NCBI GenBank assembly: GCA_002394465.1
Contig: DGTU01000147.1
Coordinates: 1-16,480 of the forward strand
DNA from: Treponema sp. UBA4328
GTDB lineage: Bacteria; Spirochaetota; Spirochaetia; Treponematales; Treponemataceae
Length of the DNA: 16,480 nt
Direction of reading: 5' to 3'
Position numbers and translations under genes: made by a program. Positions 1 to 6,301 of the stretch are shown one piece after another. Every line of letters starts with the position of its first letter. Positions within the stretch are counted from its first letter, which is position 1. The notes under the pieces were generated by a model. It had not been told where the DNA came from and did not search any database. It saw only the letters and a program-made list of their open reading frames with translations.

Positions 1-1647
1 CGTCACCGTGGTCCGGACTGGAGCGGTGTTTATACGGGAAATAATGCAATCTTAAGTCACGAGCGTCTTTCAATCGTTGACCCTCTTTCCGGCAAGCAGC
101 CTCTTGTAAGTGATGATGAAAAAATAATTCTTGCTGCCAATGGTGAAATTTATAATCATAAGGAAATCCGTGCATCATTTGAAGGAAGCTATGGTTTCCG
201 TACAGGAAGTGACTGTGAAGTAATAATTCCTCTTTATAAAAAGTATTGTGAAAGCGGTGACTTTTCAAAAATGATAGAAGAACTTTCAGGAATTTTCGCC
301 TTTGCACTTTATGATTCTGAAAATGACGTTTATCTTATAGGCCGTGATGAAATCGGAGTTATTCCTCTTTATCAGGGATGGGATAAAGCCGGACGTTATT
401 ATGCTGCAAGTGAGCTTAAAGCCCTTGAAGGTGAATGCCAGACAATAGAAGAGTTCCCTAACGGATCATATTTTTATTCTAAAGATGAAAAACCTGTTCG
501 CTGGTACAAACGTGACTGGGAATCTTTTGAGGCAGTTAAAAATGCACCGAAGGCAACAGATGAAAAAGGTGAAATAATAAATCCTGCCGTAATTGAAAAA
601 GTTCGTAACGGTCTTGAATCTGCCGTAAAGGCTCAGCTTATGTCGGACGTTCCATACGGTGTTTTGCTTAGTGGCGGACTCGATTCTTCAATCATTGCAG
701 CAGTTACACAGAAATATTCTAAAAAACGTGTTGAAACAGACGGCAAGGAATCAGCATGGTGGCCGCAGCTTCATTCCTTTGCAGTAGGTCTTGAAGGTTC
801 CCCGGATCTCATTGCAGCTCAGAAGGCCGCAGACTACATCGGTACTGTTCATCATGAAGTTCACTTTACAATTCAGGAAGCCCTGGATGCTCTCCCGGAT
901 GTAATCTATCACATAGAAACTTATGACATTACGACTGTACGCGCTTCTACACCGATGTATCTTCTTGCCCGTGTAATTAAATCTATGGGAATCAAAATGG
1001 TTCTTTCTGGTGAGGGTAGTGATGAGCTTTTCGGCGGTTACCTCTACTTCCATAAAGCTCCGAATGCTCAGGAGTTCCATGAAGAACTTGTCCGCAAGAT
1101 GAGTAAGCTTCATCTTTACGACTGTCTCCGTGCTAACAAGAGCCTTATGGCCTGGGGCGTTGAAGGCCGTGTTCCTTTCCTTGACAAAGATTTTATTGAT
1201 ATTGCAATGGGCCTTAACCCAAGCGACAAGATGAATATCAAGCTTTCTGACGGCAGGCAGAGAATGGAAAAATGGATTTTGCGCAAAGCCTTTGAAGATC
1301 TTCTTCCTGAAAGCATTGCATGGCGTCAGAAGGAACAGTTCTCAGACGGTGTAGGCTACAGCTGGATTGATACACTTAAAAAGATGACAGAAGAAAAGGT
1401 AAGTGATGCAGAGTTTGCACGCCGCGAAAACCGTTTCCCTGTAAATCCTCCAAAAACAAAAGAGGAATATTACTACCGTGAAATTTACAGCCGCCTTTTC
1501 CCAAGCGACAGTGCAGCTAAGTGTGTTCCTCACGAAGCAGGAGTAGCCTGTTCAACTGCCAAAGCCCTCGAATGGGATGCCGCCTGGAAGAACATGGATG
1601 AGCCAAGTGGACGCGCAATAGGTGGTGTTCATAATTCTGCATATTAA
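1..1647 (+). CDS. asnB: Asparagine synthetase B (glutamine-hydrolysing), 5'-truncated by the window edge
   Basis: The enzyme makes asparagine from aspartate, ATP and glutamine in the cytoplasm. The reading frame is open from base 1, starting RHRGPDWSGVY, which matches the E. coli AsnB glutaminase domain from about residue 29. Roughly 28 codons, including the catalytic N-terminal Cys, therefore lie outside the window. Visible glutaminase-domain motifs are HERLSIVDP, NGEIYNH and GSDCEV. The synthetase domain carries the PP-loop ATP-binding motif SGGLDSS at 670-690, followed by WWPQLHSFAVGL, GEGSDELFGGY and the C-terminal block RQKEQFSDGVGYSWID. The 548 residues present plus the missing part fit the family size (E. 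coli 554). Similarity to enterobacterial AsnB, as I remember it, is high throughout, and the ending (PSGRAIGGVHNSAY) is intact. No frameshift was seen. The promoter is not in the window. Confidence 0.97.
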   Translation, partial: RHRGPDWSGVYTGNNAILSHERLSIVDPLSGKQPLVSDDEKIILAANGEIYNHKEIRASFEGSYGFRTGSDCEVIIPLYKKYCESGDFSKMIEELSGIFAFALYDSENDVYLIGRDEIGVIPLYQGWDKAGRYYAASELKALEGECQTIEEFPNGSYFYSKDEKPVRWYKRDWESFEAVKNAPKATDEKGEIINPAVIEKVRNGLESAVKAQLMSDVPYGVLLSGGLDSSIIAAVTQKYSKKRVETDGKESAWWPQLHSFAVGLEGSPDLIAAQKAADYIGTVHHEVHFTIQEALDALPDVIYHIETYDITTVRASTPMYLLARVIKSMGIKMVLSGEGSDELFGGYLYFHKAPNAQEFHEELVRKMSKLHLYDCLRANKSLMAWGVEGRVPFLDKDFIDIAMGLNPSDKMNIKLSDGRQRMEKWILRKAFEDLLPESIAWRQKEQFSDGVGYSWIDTLKKMTEEKVSDAEFARRENRFPVNPPKTKEEYYYREIYSRLFPSDSAAKCVPHEAGVACSTAKALEWDAAWKNMDEPSGRAIGGVHNSAY

Positions 1648-1652
1648 AGAAT

Positions 1653-1718
1653 GCGAGTTTGCTTTGCAAACTCGTTAAGCACGCGTAAGCGTGCGACATA
1701 AGGCTTACTAAAAAGTAA
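1653..1718. repeat. Cluster of three tandem inverted repeats after asnB
   Basis: Three hairpins follow the asnB stop codon. Hairpin 1 pairs CGAGTTTGC (1654-1662) with GCAAACTCG (1666-1674) around a TTT loop, a perfect 9-bp stem. Hairpin 2 pairs GCACGC (1679-1684) with GCGTGC (1689-1694) around GTAA, a GNRA-type tetraloop. Hairpin 3 is weaker: TTACT (1705-1709) with AGTAA (1714-1718) around AAAA. None is followed by a clear T-run, so this is not a classical intrinsic terminator, although it may end or stabilise the asnB transcript. The dense arrangement resembles REP/palindromic dispersed elements. A 16-codon frame starting at 1651 runs through the first two hairpins. Confidence 0.7.
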
Positions 1719-1723
1719 ATTAA

Positions 1724-1753
1724 TTCGCGTTTTCTGTATTTGTGCGTTATAAT
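1724..1753 (+). promoter_or_regulatory. Promoter of the nucleoside kinase gene, predicted leaderless
   Basis: A perfect -10 box TATAAT lies at 1748-1753, followed by 7 bases and then the ATG at 1761. A -35 element is poor; the best candidate is TTCGCG at 1724-1729 with an 18-bp spacer. Transcription would start at or next to the A of the ATG. No Shine-Dalgarno sequence precedes the ATG, and its usual place is taken by the -10 box. Confidence 0.75.
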
Positions 1754-1760
1754 ATAAAGT

Positions 1761-3425
1761 ATGGAAAACATTACTTTAACATTTGCTGACGGAAAAAAAA
1801 TTAACGTATCTGCCCGCTGTAAGGGTAAGGATATCATAAAGGATCTGCCTGAAAACAAAGGCACTCTTATTGCGCTCAAAGTAAACAACAAGGTTGTTTC
1901 GCTCTGCCGCCCGATCCGCGTTTCAAGCCGGATTGAAGGCGTTTATCTCGGATCGAAGGATGCCGCATATGTTTACAGACGTTCGCTTTCGTTTATTCTT
2001 GCAGCTGCGGCTCATAAACTCTTCCCGGATACACGCCTGCTCATAGGACACAGTCTGGGATTCAGTTACTATTACACGCTGGACCGCAAGGAACCTGTAA
2101 CGGAAAAAGAAATTGCAGCCCTCAGGGAAGAAATGCTCAGAATCGTAAAGGCTGACATTCCGATTACGACAAAGCATATTTCCTATGAAGAAGCAGTTGA
2201 AACATTCCGCAAACTTAACATGCCGGAAACTGCAAAACAGCTTCAGTACCGCTGCAGTGATTACGTACTTGTAAATTCATTTAAGCACGCTGAAAAGGAT
2301 TTCCTGGACATCTATTTCGGCTCGCTGGTAGATTCTACGGGAATCCTCGGTGTATTTGACCTTATGAAATATGATGAAGGATTCCTCCTGCGTTTCTCTA
2401 CTGCTGAAAAACCTGATGAAGTTGCACCGTTTGAAGACCTTCCGAAAATCTTTGATATTTTCAAGCGCTACAAGAAGTGGGGTAAACTCGTTAACGTTAC
2501 TTCGGCTGCTTCTCTCAACGAAATCGTTTCCCGCAAGAAGATTAATGATTTTATCGATATCTGCGAAACATATCAGGCTCAGAACTATGCGAAAGTTGCA
2601 CAGCAGATCCTTGACCGCGGAAACGTAAAGGTTGTCCTGATTGCAGGTCCTTCTTCATCCGGCAAGACTACTTCGGCTTTCAAAATGGCACTGCACCTGC
2701 GTTCAATAGGCTATACTCCAAAAACAATCAGCCTTGACAGCTACTACGTTGGCCGTGACCGCAATCCTAAGGATGAAAACGGAAACTATGACTATGAATG
2801 TCTTGAAGCGCTCGATGTTGAACTTTTGAACCAGAACCTTATAGATCTGTTTGCCGGAAAGGAAGTAGAAATTCCTTCATACAATTTTGATCTTGGTCAG
2901 AGGTATTACACCGGCGATAAGATGAAACTTGAACCTACGGACATCCTGATTATCGAAGGAATCCACGGACTAAATGACAAGCTTACTCCGCTCATCAAGC
3001 CTGAATTCAAGTTCAAGATCTATCTTTCTGCACTTACTCAGCTTAACTTTGATGACCACAACCGCGTTCCGACAAGCGATAACCGTCTTATCAGGCGTAT
3101 TGTTCGTGATGCAAATTTCCGCGGAAAGAGTGCGGCAGGAACAATCGGTATGTGGGACAGCGTTCAGAGGGGAGAGAGACTTCATATCTTCCCGTATCAG
3201 AATTCTGCAGATGCGGTCCTGAATACGGCGCTCGACTATGAAATTCCTGTACTTAAAATCTATGCAGAACCAAAGCTTCGTGCCGTTAAGCCTAGTGAAC
3301 CTGAATATACGGAAGCATGCCGTCTGATTAACTTCCTGTCGCATTTCAATGCGATTTCTTCAGACTATGTTCCGCCTCAGTCGCTCGTACGTGAGTTTAT
3401 CGGCGGAAGCTCATTCAAATACTGA
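1761..3425 (+). CDS. Nucleoside (uridine) kinase with ThrRS-like N-terminal domains
   Basis: The protein is predicted to be a cytoplasmic ATP-dependent nucleoside kinase of the uridine kinase/phosphoribulokinase superfamily, acting in pyrimidine salvage. It has 554 residues. Residues 1-60 look like a TGS/ubiquitin-like domain (ITLTFADGKKINV). Residues ~70-235 resemble the second additional domain of threonyl-tRNA synthetase (HKLFPDTRLLIGHSLGFSYYY). In that domain the editing-site zinc ligands appear lost: the HxxxH region reads SLSFILAAAAH, and the CxxxH site reads CSDYV. The kinase domain follows, with Walker A GPSSSGKT at residues 296-303, SLDSYYVGR, and the Walker-B-like LIIEGIHGLND. This TGS + SAD + kinase fusion is a known bacterial family (Thermotoga type). 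The start is chosen by the -10 box 7 bp upstream. The stop lies 5 bp from the convergent neighbour's stop. Substrate specificity is not determined by sequence. Confidence 0.9.
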   Translation: MENITLTFADGKKINVSARCKGKDIIKDLPENKGTLIALKVNNKVVSLCRPIRVSSRIEGVYLGSKDAAYVYRRSLSFILAAAAHKLFPDTRLLIGHSLGFSYYYTLDRKEPVTEKEIAALREEMLRIVKADIPITTKHISYEEAVETFRKLNMPETAKQLQYRCSDYVLVNSFKHAEKDFLDIYFGSLVDSTGILGVFDLMKYDEGFLLRFSTAEKPDEVAPFEDLPKIFDIFKRYKKWGKLVNVTSAASLNEIVSRKKINDFIDICETYQAQNYAKVAQQILDRGNVKVVLIAGPSSSGKTTSAFKMALHLRSIGYTPKTISLDSYYVGRDRNPKDENGNYDYECLEALDVELLNQNLIDLFAGKEVEIPSYNFDLGQRYYTGDKMKLEPTDILIIEGIHGLNDKLTPLIKPEFKFKIYLSALTQLNFDDHNRVPTSDNRLIRRIVRDANFRGKSAAGTIGMWDSVQRGERLHIFPYQNSADAVLNTALDYEIPVLKIYAEPKLRAVKPSEPEYTEACRLINFLSHFNAISSDYVPPQSLVREFIGGSSFKY

Positions 3426-3430
3426 TTCGT

Positions 3431-4051
3431 TCAGAGTGTTCTGATGAATTCATCACCGTCAGTGACAAATCCGATTTTATGAAGGTATTTTTCGTGAGCC
3501 GGATTGTCTGTCCTGGCGGTGAGTTTTTTTATGCCTGAATCCTTAAGATATGACAGAAGGAAGGTTCCTGCAGAGCAGTCCCTGTAGGACGGAGTCGTGT
3601 AATCAAGTTCAACGTTCAGTGTGTCAGGAGATTTTTCTGAAGCAATGAATATTCCTGCAGGAACTTTTTCGCAGGTAACGATGAAAACTTTCTGTCCCGA
3701 AACAGGCTCCTTAAAATCCGGAAAGAATTTTTTTATGTCGTCCTGATTTGTTTCAATAAAAAACTTAAGGAATCCGTCATCTGCATTTACGCTGAGAGCT
3801 GTGTATTCTTTTTTTGCAAAGCGCAGTTTGTAGAGGCTGATAAGGTTTATTGCAATCAGGCAGAGCTGCATTGCGGCTGTCGGATATGAATGTATGCACA
3901 GTGCATATCCGCAGAAAATCGTGCTTCCGATACAGTTGATGATGCGCAGTTTGACGATGGAGGTCATCAGCATCGAAATGATTACAAGTGCCGAACCGGT
4001 ATATCCGATAAGTTCAAGCACCATGCTTATGTCAAAAAAATTGTCGTTCAT
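3431..4051 (-). CDS. YgjV-like inner-membrane protein with a C-terminal GNAT-like domain
   Basis: The protein has 206 residues. The N-terminal third is hydrophobic, with three predicted membrane helices at about residues 10-30, 38-54 and 58-75, and resembles the small YgjV/Imp-YgjV membrane family (LIGYTGSALVIISMLM, STIFCGYALCI). Residues ~120-206 look like a degenerate N-acetyltransferase (GNAT) fold. They include a core strand (VFIVTCEKVPAGIFIA), a YRDCSAGTFLLSYL stretch at the acetyl-CoA loop position, and the typical late motif AHEKYLHKIGF. Catalysis and substrate are unknown. The ATG has a good ribosome site (AGGAG, 6-base gap). It starts 21 bp after the stop of the GGDEF/EAL gene, so the two are probably cotranscribed. 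Its 3' end meets the nucleoside kinase gene tail to tail. The domain assignment is from pattern recognition only. Confidence 0.75.
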   Translation of the reverse strand: MNDNFFDISMVLELIGYTGSALVIISMLMTSIVKLRIINCIGSTIFCGYALCIHSYPTAAMQLCLIAINLISLYKLRFAKKEYTALSVNADDGFLKFFIETNQDDIKKFFPDFKEPVSGQKVFIVTCEKVPAGIFIASEKSPDTLNVELDYTTPSYRDCSAGTFLLSYLKDSGIKKLTARTDNPAHEKYLHKIGFVTDGDEFIRTL

Positions 4052-4072
4052 GTTTTACTCCTAAAAAAATTA

Positions 4073-5803
4073 TCAGTCTGAAATCAGTTTTGCTGCTTCT
4101 TCAGGCGGAACTGGCCGTCCCCAGACGTATCCCTGGATATAATCGCAGCCGGTTTCCTTAAGTGTTTTCAGCTGTTCTTCGGTTTCAACGCCTTCTGAAA
4201 CTACTTCCAGGTTGAGGATGTGTCCGATTGAAATTATCGTTGAGACATATTTCTTTGAAGATTCGTCTGCATTCATTACGTCGATGAAAGATTTGTCAAT
4301 CTTGAGGATATCTGCTGGAAGCTTGTACAGATAGCTCAGGGATGAATATCCGGTTCCAAAGTCATCGATTGCAATCTTTATGCCCATTTTTTTAAGTTCA
4401 TCTATGCGCTGCAGGGCAGTTTCTGCGGAATCAATCATGATGGATTCAGTGATTTCAAATTCGAAGCGGTTCGGGTTGACTATGCTTGAATAAATGATTT
4501 CCTTTATTTCTTCAATGAAGTTGTTTTTCATCAGATGGCGTACCGAAATATTTACGCATATTACTATGTCTGTATCCTGCTGCTTAAGAATGTCAGAAAG
4601 GAAGGTAACGGCCTTTTTGAGTACCTGAATGTCAATCCTGTCGATAAGTCCTGCGTTTTCTGCAACCGGAATGAAATCTGCCGGACTTATAAAGGTTCCG
4701 TCATTGTCCTTTATGCGTGCAAGTGCTTCAAATCCGCGGAGTTTGTGTTCTGTCGTATACTGCGGCTGAAGATGAAAAAGAATCCTGTCATTTTCGAGTG
4801 CCGTCCGGATTTTCCGTTCAATATCAAGATCCTGTTCGTTTTTAAGAAGCTTCGGATTGAATCTGAAAATCCTGCTTCCCGTGTTAAGCCGCTGAACTTC
4901 GTGGAGTGCTGCATCTGCATGAGAAAAGAGAACCATGCTGTCGTTTGAATCATAAGGATATTCAGCAAAGCCGAAAAATGCCGAGAGAAAGAAATCGCAG
5001 TCTTCAACCGTAATCTTTTTCTCAAGCTCTGCTTCATAGGCATTTATTGTTTCCGTTATTTTTTCACCTGACTCATAGTTTCTGATGATGATCGAAAAAT
5101 CATCTCCGCTGAGCCTTGCAATGAAATCCCTTGTTCCCGTGTTCTGTGAATCTGCGAGTGCCTTCCATCTTGAAGCGATTTCAATCAGAACCCTGTCACC
5201 GTTTTCATGGCCCATTGTGTCGTTTACGCTCTTGAAATTCTTAATGTCTACGGAAACGACTGCAAATTTTTCTCCCCGGCGTATAAGCCTGTTCATGAGT
5301 TCAAGGCATGCAAAATGATTCGGGAGGCCTGTAAGATAATCCGTTACGGCATGACTGCGGATGTGCTGCTGGTATTTATCAATGCGCCTGTCGTTTATGT
5401 GTATGATTGTGATTGCAAGAACCGTGAGGAGGTTTATGAACAGTCCCGGAATGCTTGCCGTGCTCTGTTTGATTATAAAGTTGTTCATGAGCAGCGGAAA
5501 CTGGAACACAAGGATTGCCATTGACGTATAAAATCCCGGTTTTTTGAAAAGTGCAACCATTGATAGGATGCAGATGTTTGCAAGTGAAGAAAAAACGCCG
5601 GTAAAAGCCGTATACGGAACAGGAGTTCCCATAAAGAATATAACTTTCTCGGAATAAGCAGCCCTCATAACGGAAATATATGCAACAATGTAGAGAAGGA
5701 TGATGAGGAAAAATGCAGCCATAGGTGCTGCACTTCTGGCAAAGAGTATATCCTTAAGCGTGCTGTCGATACCGCTGTTTCTGCGGGGGTGTCCTTTGCT
5801 CAT
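4073..5803 (-). CDS. Membrane-bound GGDEF/EAL protein, probably a cyclic-di-GMP phosphodiesterase
   Basis: A 576-residue signalling protein predicted to act at the inner membrane and control cyclic-di-GMP. Four hydrophobic segments lie at about residues 25-47, 66-86, 92-109 and 118-136, with no recognised sensor fold. A GGDEF domain follows (TDYLTGLPNHF at ~154-164), but its signature reads SGDDF at 232-236. The first Gly is Ser and the catalytic Glu is Asp, and no RxxD inhibitory site precedes it, so cyclase activity is doubtful. The EAL domain looks intact: FEALAR (358-363), VNIS (417-420), EITES (450-454), DDFGTGYSS (480-488), KIDKSF (501-506), EGVE (537-540) and QGYVWGRP (557-564). The net role is probably degradation of c-di-GMP, perhaps with GTP sensing by the GGDEF part. 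The ATG has a GGGAG ribosome site with an 8-base gap and its own extended -10 promoter. Confidence 0.93.
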   Translation of the reverse strand: MSKGHPRRNSGIDSTLKDILFARSAAPMAAFFLIILLYIVAYISVMRAAYSEKVIFFMGTPVPYTAFTGVFSSLANICILSMVALFKKPGFYTSMAILVFQFPLLMNNFIIKQSTASIPGLFINLLTVLAITIIHINDRRIDKYQQHIRSHAVTDYLTGLPNHFACLELMNRLIRRGEKFAVVSVDIKNFKSVNDTMGHENGDRVLIEIASRWKALADSQNTGTRDFIARLSGDDFSIIIRNYESGEKITETINAYEAELEKKITVEDCDFFLSAFFGFAEYPYDSNDSMVLFSHADAALHEVQRLNTGSRIFRFNPKLLKNEQDLDIERKIRTALENDRILFHLQPQYTTEHKLRGFEALARIKDNDGTFISPADFIPVAENAGLIDRIDIQVLKKAVTFLSDILKQQDTDIVICVNISVRHLMKNNFIEEIKEIIYSSIVNPNRFEFEITESIMIDSAETALQRIDELKKMGIKIAIDDFGTGYSSLSYLYKLPADILKIDKSFIDVMNADESSKKYVSTIISIGHILNLEVVSEGVETEEQLKTLKETGCDYIQGYVWGRPVPPEEAAKLISD

Positions 5804-5838
5804 TTGCGATGCTCCCGTAAAAAAAGTTTCCTCAATAT

Positions 5839-5847
5839 ATTATAGCA
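5839..5847 (-). promoter_or_regulatory. Extended -10 promoter of the GGDEF/EAL gene
   Basis: Read on the minus strand, TGC-TATAAT (5847 to 5839) is a perfect extended -10 element. The start site would fall near 5832, giving a leader of about 28 bases that contains the GGGAG ribosome site. No convincing -35 box is seen. No terminator is visible between this promoter and the upstream zinc-finger gene, so read-through from that gene is possible. Confidence 0.65.
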
Positions 5848-5879
5848 CATTATTGTATGACTGAAAGCCGTTTCTATCA

Positions 5880-6200
5880 TCAGAAGTTTACGTAACAGCT
5901 TTTGTGGTCTCTGCATCCGGGATTAAACTCAGAGAGACAGGCCGGACACCTGTCAGTCTTTTCGTATTCTGCATAGCTGAATTTATAGCCGCATTTACCG
6001 CACATGACTGTTTCTTCGTCTGTTACTGCATGCCTGCCGAAAGGATGATTTTCAAACTCATCGTGACATTTGTAGCAGGCATAGAATTTACAGCAGATAC
6101 TGCATTTGTTTGCAATGATGTCGAGTTTAGTGTGATAGTGCAGGCAGCGTCCTTCGTCGTCTGTGAGGTTACCGAGAATGCCTTTTGAAGTTTTAATCAT
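5880..6200 (-). CDS. CHY-type zinc-finger protein
   Basis: A 106-residue, cysteine-rich, probably cytoplasmic protein. Residues 19-52 match the CHY zinc-finger pattern: C-x-H-Y-x-x-x-x-D-I-I-A, then CSIC, FYACYKCH and H52. A second set of CxxC pairs follows at 67/70 and 85/88, with further Cys at 96 and 102. The fold should bind several zinc ions. The family includes yeast Hot13, linked to redox handling of mitochondrial import proteins, but the bacterial role is not established. An in-frame TTG two codons upstream would add Met-Ser. The ATG at 6200 is preferred because a TATAAT box ends exactly 7 bp before it, predicting a leaderless transcript, and no ribosome site supports the TTG. The gene lies 76 bp upstream of the GGDEF/EAL gene and divergent from the acyl-CoA ligase. 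Confidence 0.88.
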   Translation of the reverse strand: MIKTSKGILGNLTDDEGRCLHYHTKLDIIANKCSICCKFYACYKCHDEFENHPFGRHAVTDEETVMCGKCGYKFSYAEYEKTDRCPACLSEFNPGCRDHKSCYVNF

Positions 6201-6207
6201 ACTCAAA

Positions 6208-6216
6208 ATTATAGCA
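6208..6216 (-). promoter_or_regulatory. Extended -10 promoter of the CHY zinc-finger gene, predicted leaderless
   Basis: On the minus strand TGC-TATAAT runs from 6216 to 6208, an extended -10 element. Seven bases separate it from the ATG at 6200, so the start site should fall on the start codon. The core GTGCTATAAT is identical to that of the GGDEF/EAL promoter. The best 17-bp-spaced -35 candidate (CAGATT) is weak, as expected for an extended -10. Confidence 0.75.
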
Positions 6217-6265
6217 CTGTTTTCTATAAAAATCTGATAAACGCTCAGACGGATATAAAAAAATG

Positions 6266-6294
6266 TTGAGAATTTGACCTGAGGGGCTTATACT
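6266..6294 (+). promoter_or_regulatory. Sigma-70-type promoter of the acyl-CoA ligase gene, predicted leaderless
   Basis: A -35 box TTGAGA (6266-6271, 5 of 6 consensus) and a -10 box TATACT (6289-6294, 5 of 6) are separated by exactly 17 bp. Seven bases then lead to the ATG at 6302. The only purine-rich ribosome-like string, GAGGGG at 6281-6286, sits 15 bases before the ATG and upstream of the predicted start site, so it would not be in the mRNA. Confidence 0.85.
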
Positions 6295-6301
6295 TTTAAA
6301 T

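Noticed and set aside
1653..1694. The hairpins after asnB as a classical intrinsic terminator.
   Set aside because: Neither strong stem is followed by a T-run, so I record them as a repeat cluster instead.
3442..3455. Perfect 14-bp palindrome TGATGAATTCATCA as a terminator or operator.
   Set aside because: It has no loop or T-tract and lies inside coding sequence, and one palindrome of this size can occur by chance.
6201..6206. TTG start two codons upstream of the CHY zinc-finger ATG.
   Set aside because: It would lie between the -10 box and the predicted start site, has no ribosome site, and the ATG at 6200 fits the 7-bp leaderless pattern exactly.
6274..6279. TTGACC as the -35 box of the acyl-CoA ligase promoter.
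   Set aside because: It matches the consensus well but leaves only a 9-bp spacer to TATACT. TTGAGA at 6266-6271 has the correct 17-bp spacer.
6281..6286. GAGGGG as a ribosome binding site for the acyl-CoA ligase.
   Set aside because: It is 15 bases from the ATG and lies between the -35 and -10 boxes, so it would not be transcribed from the predicted promoter.
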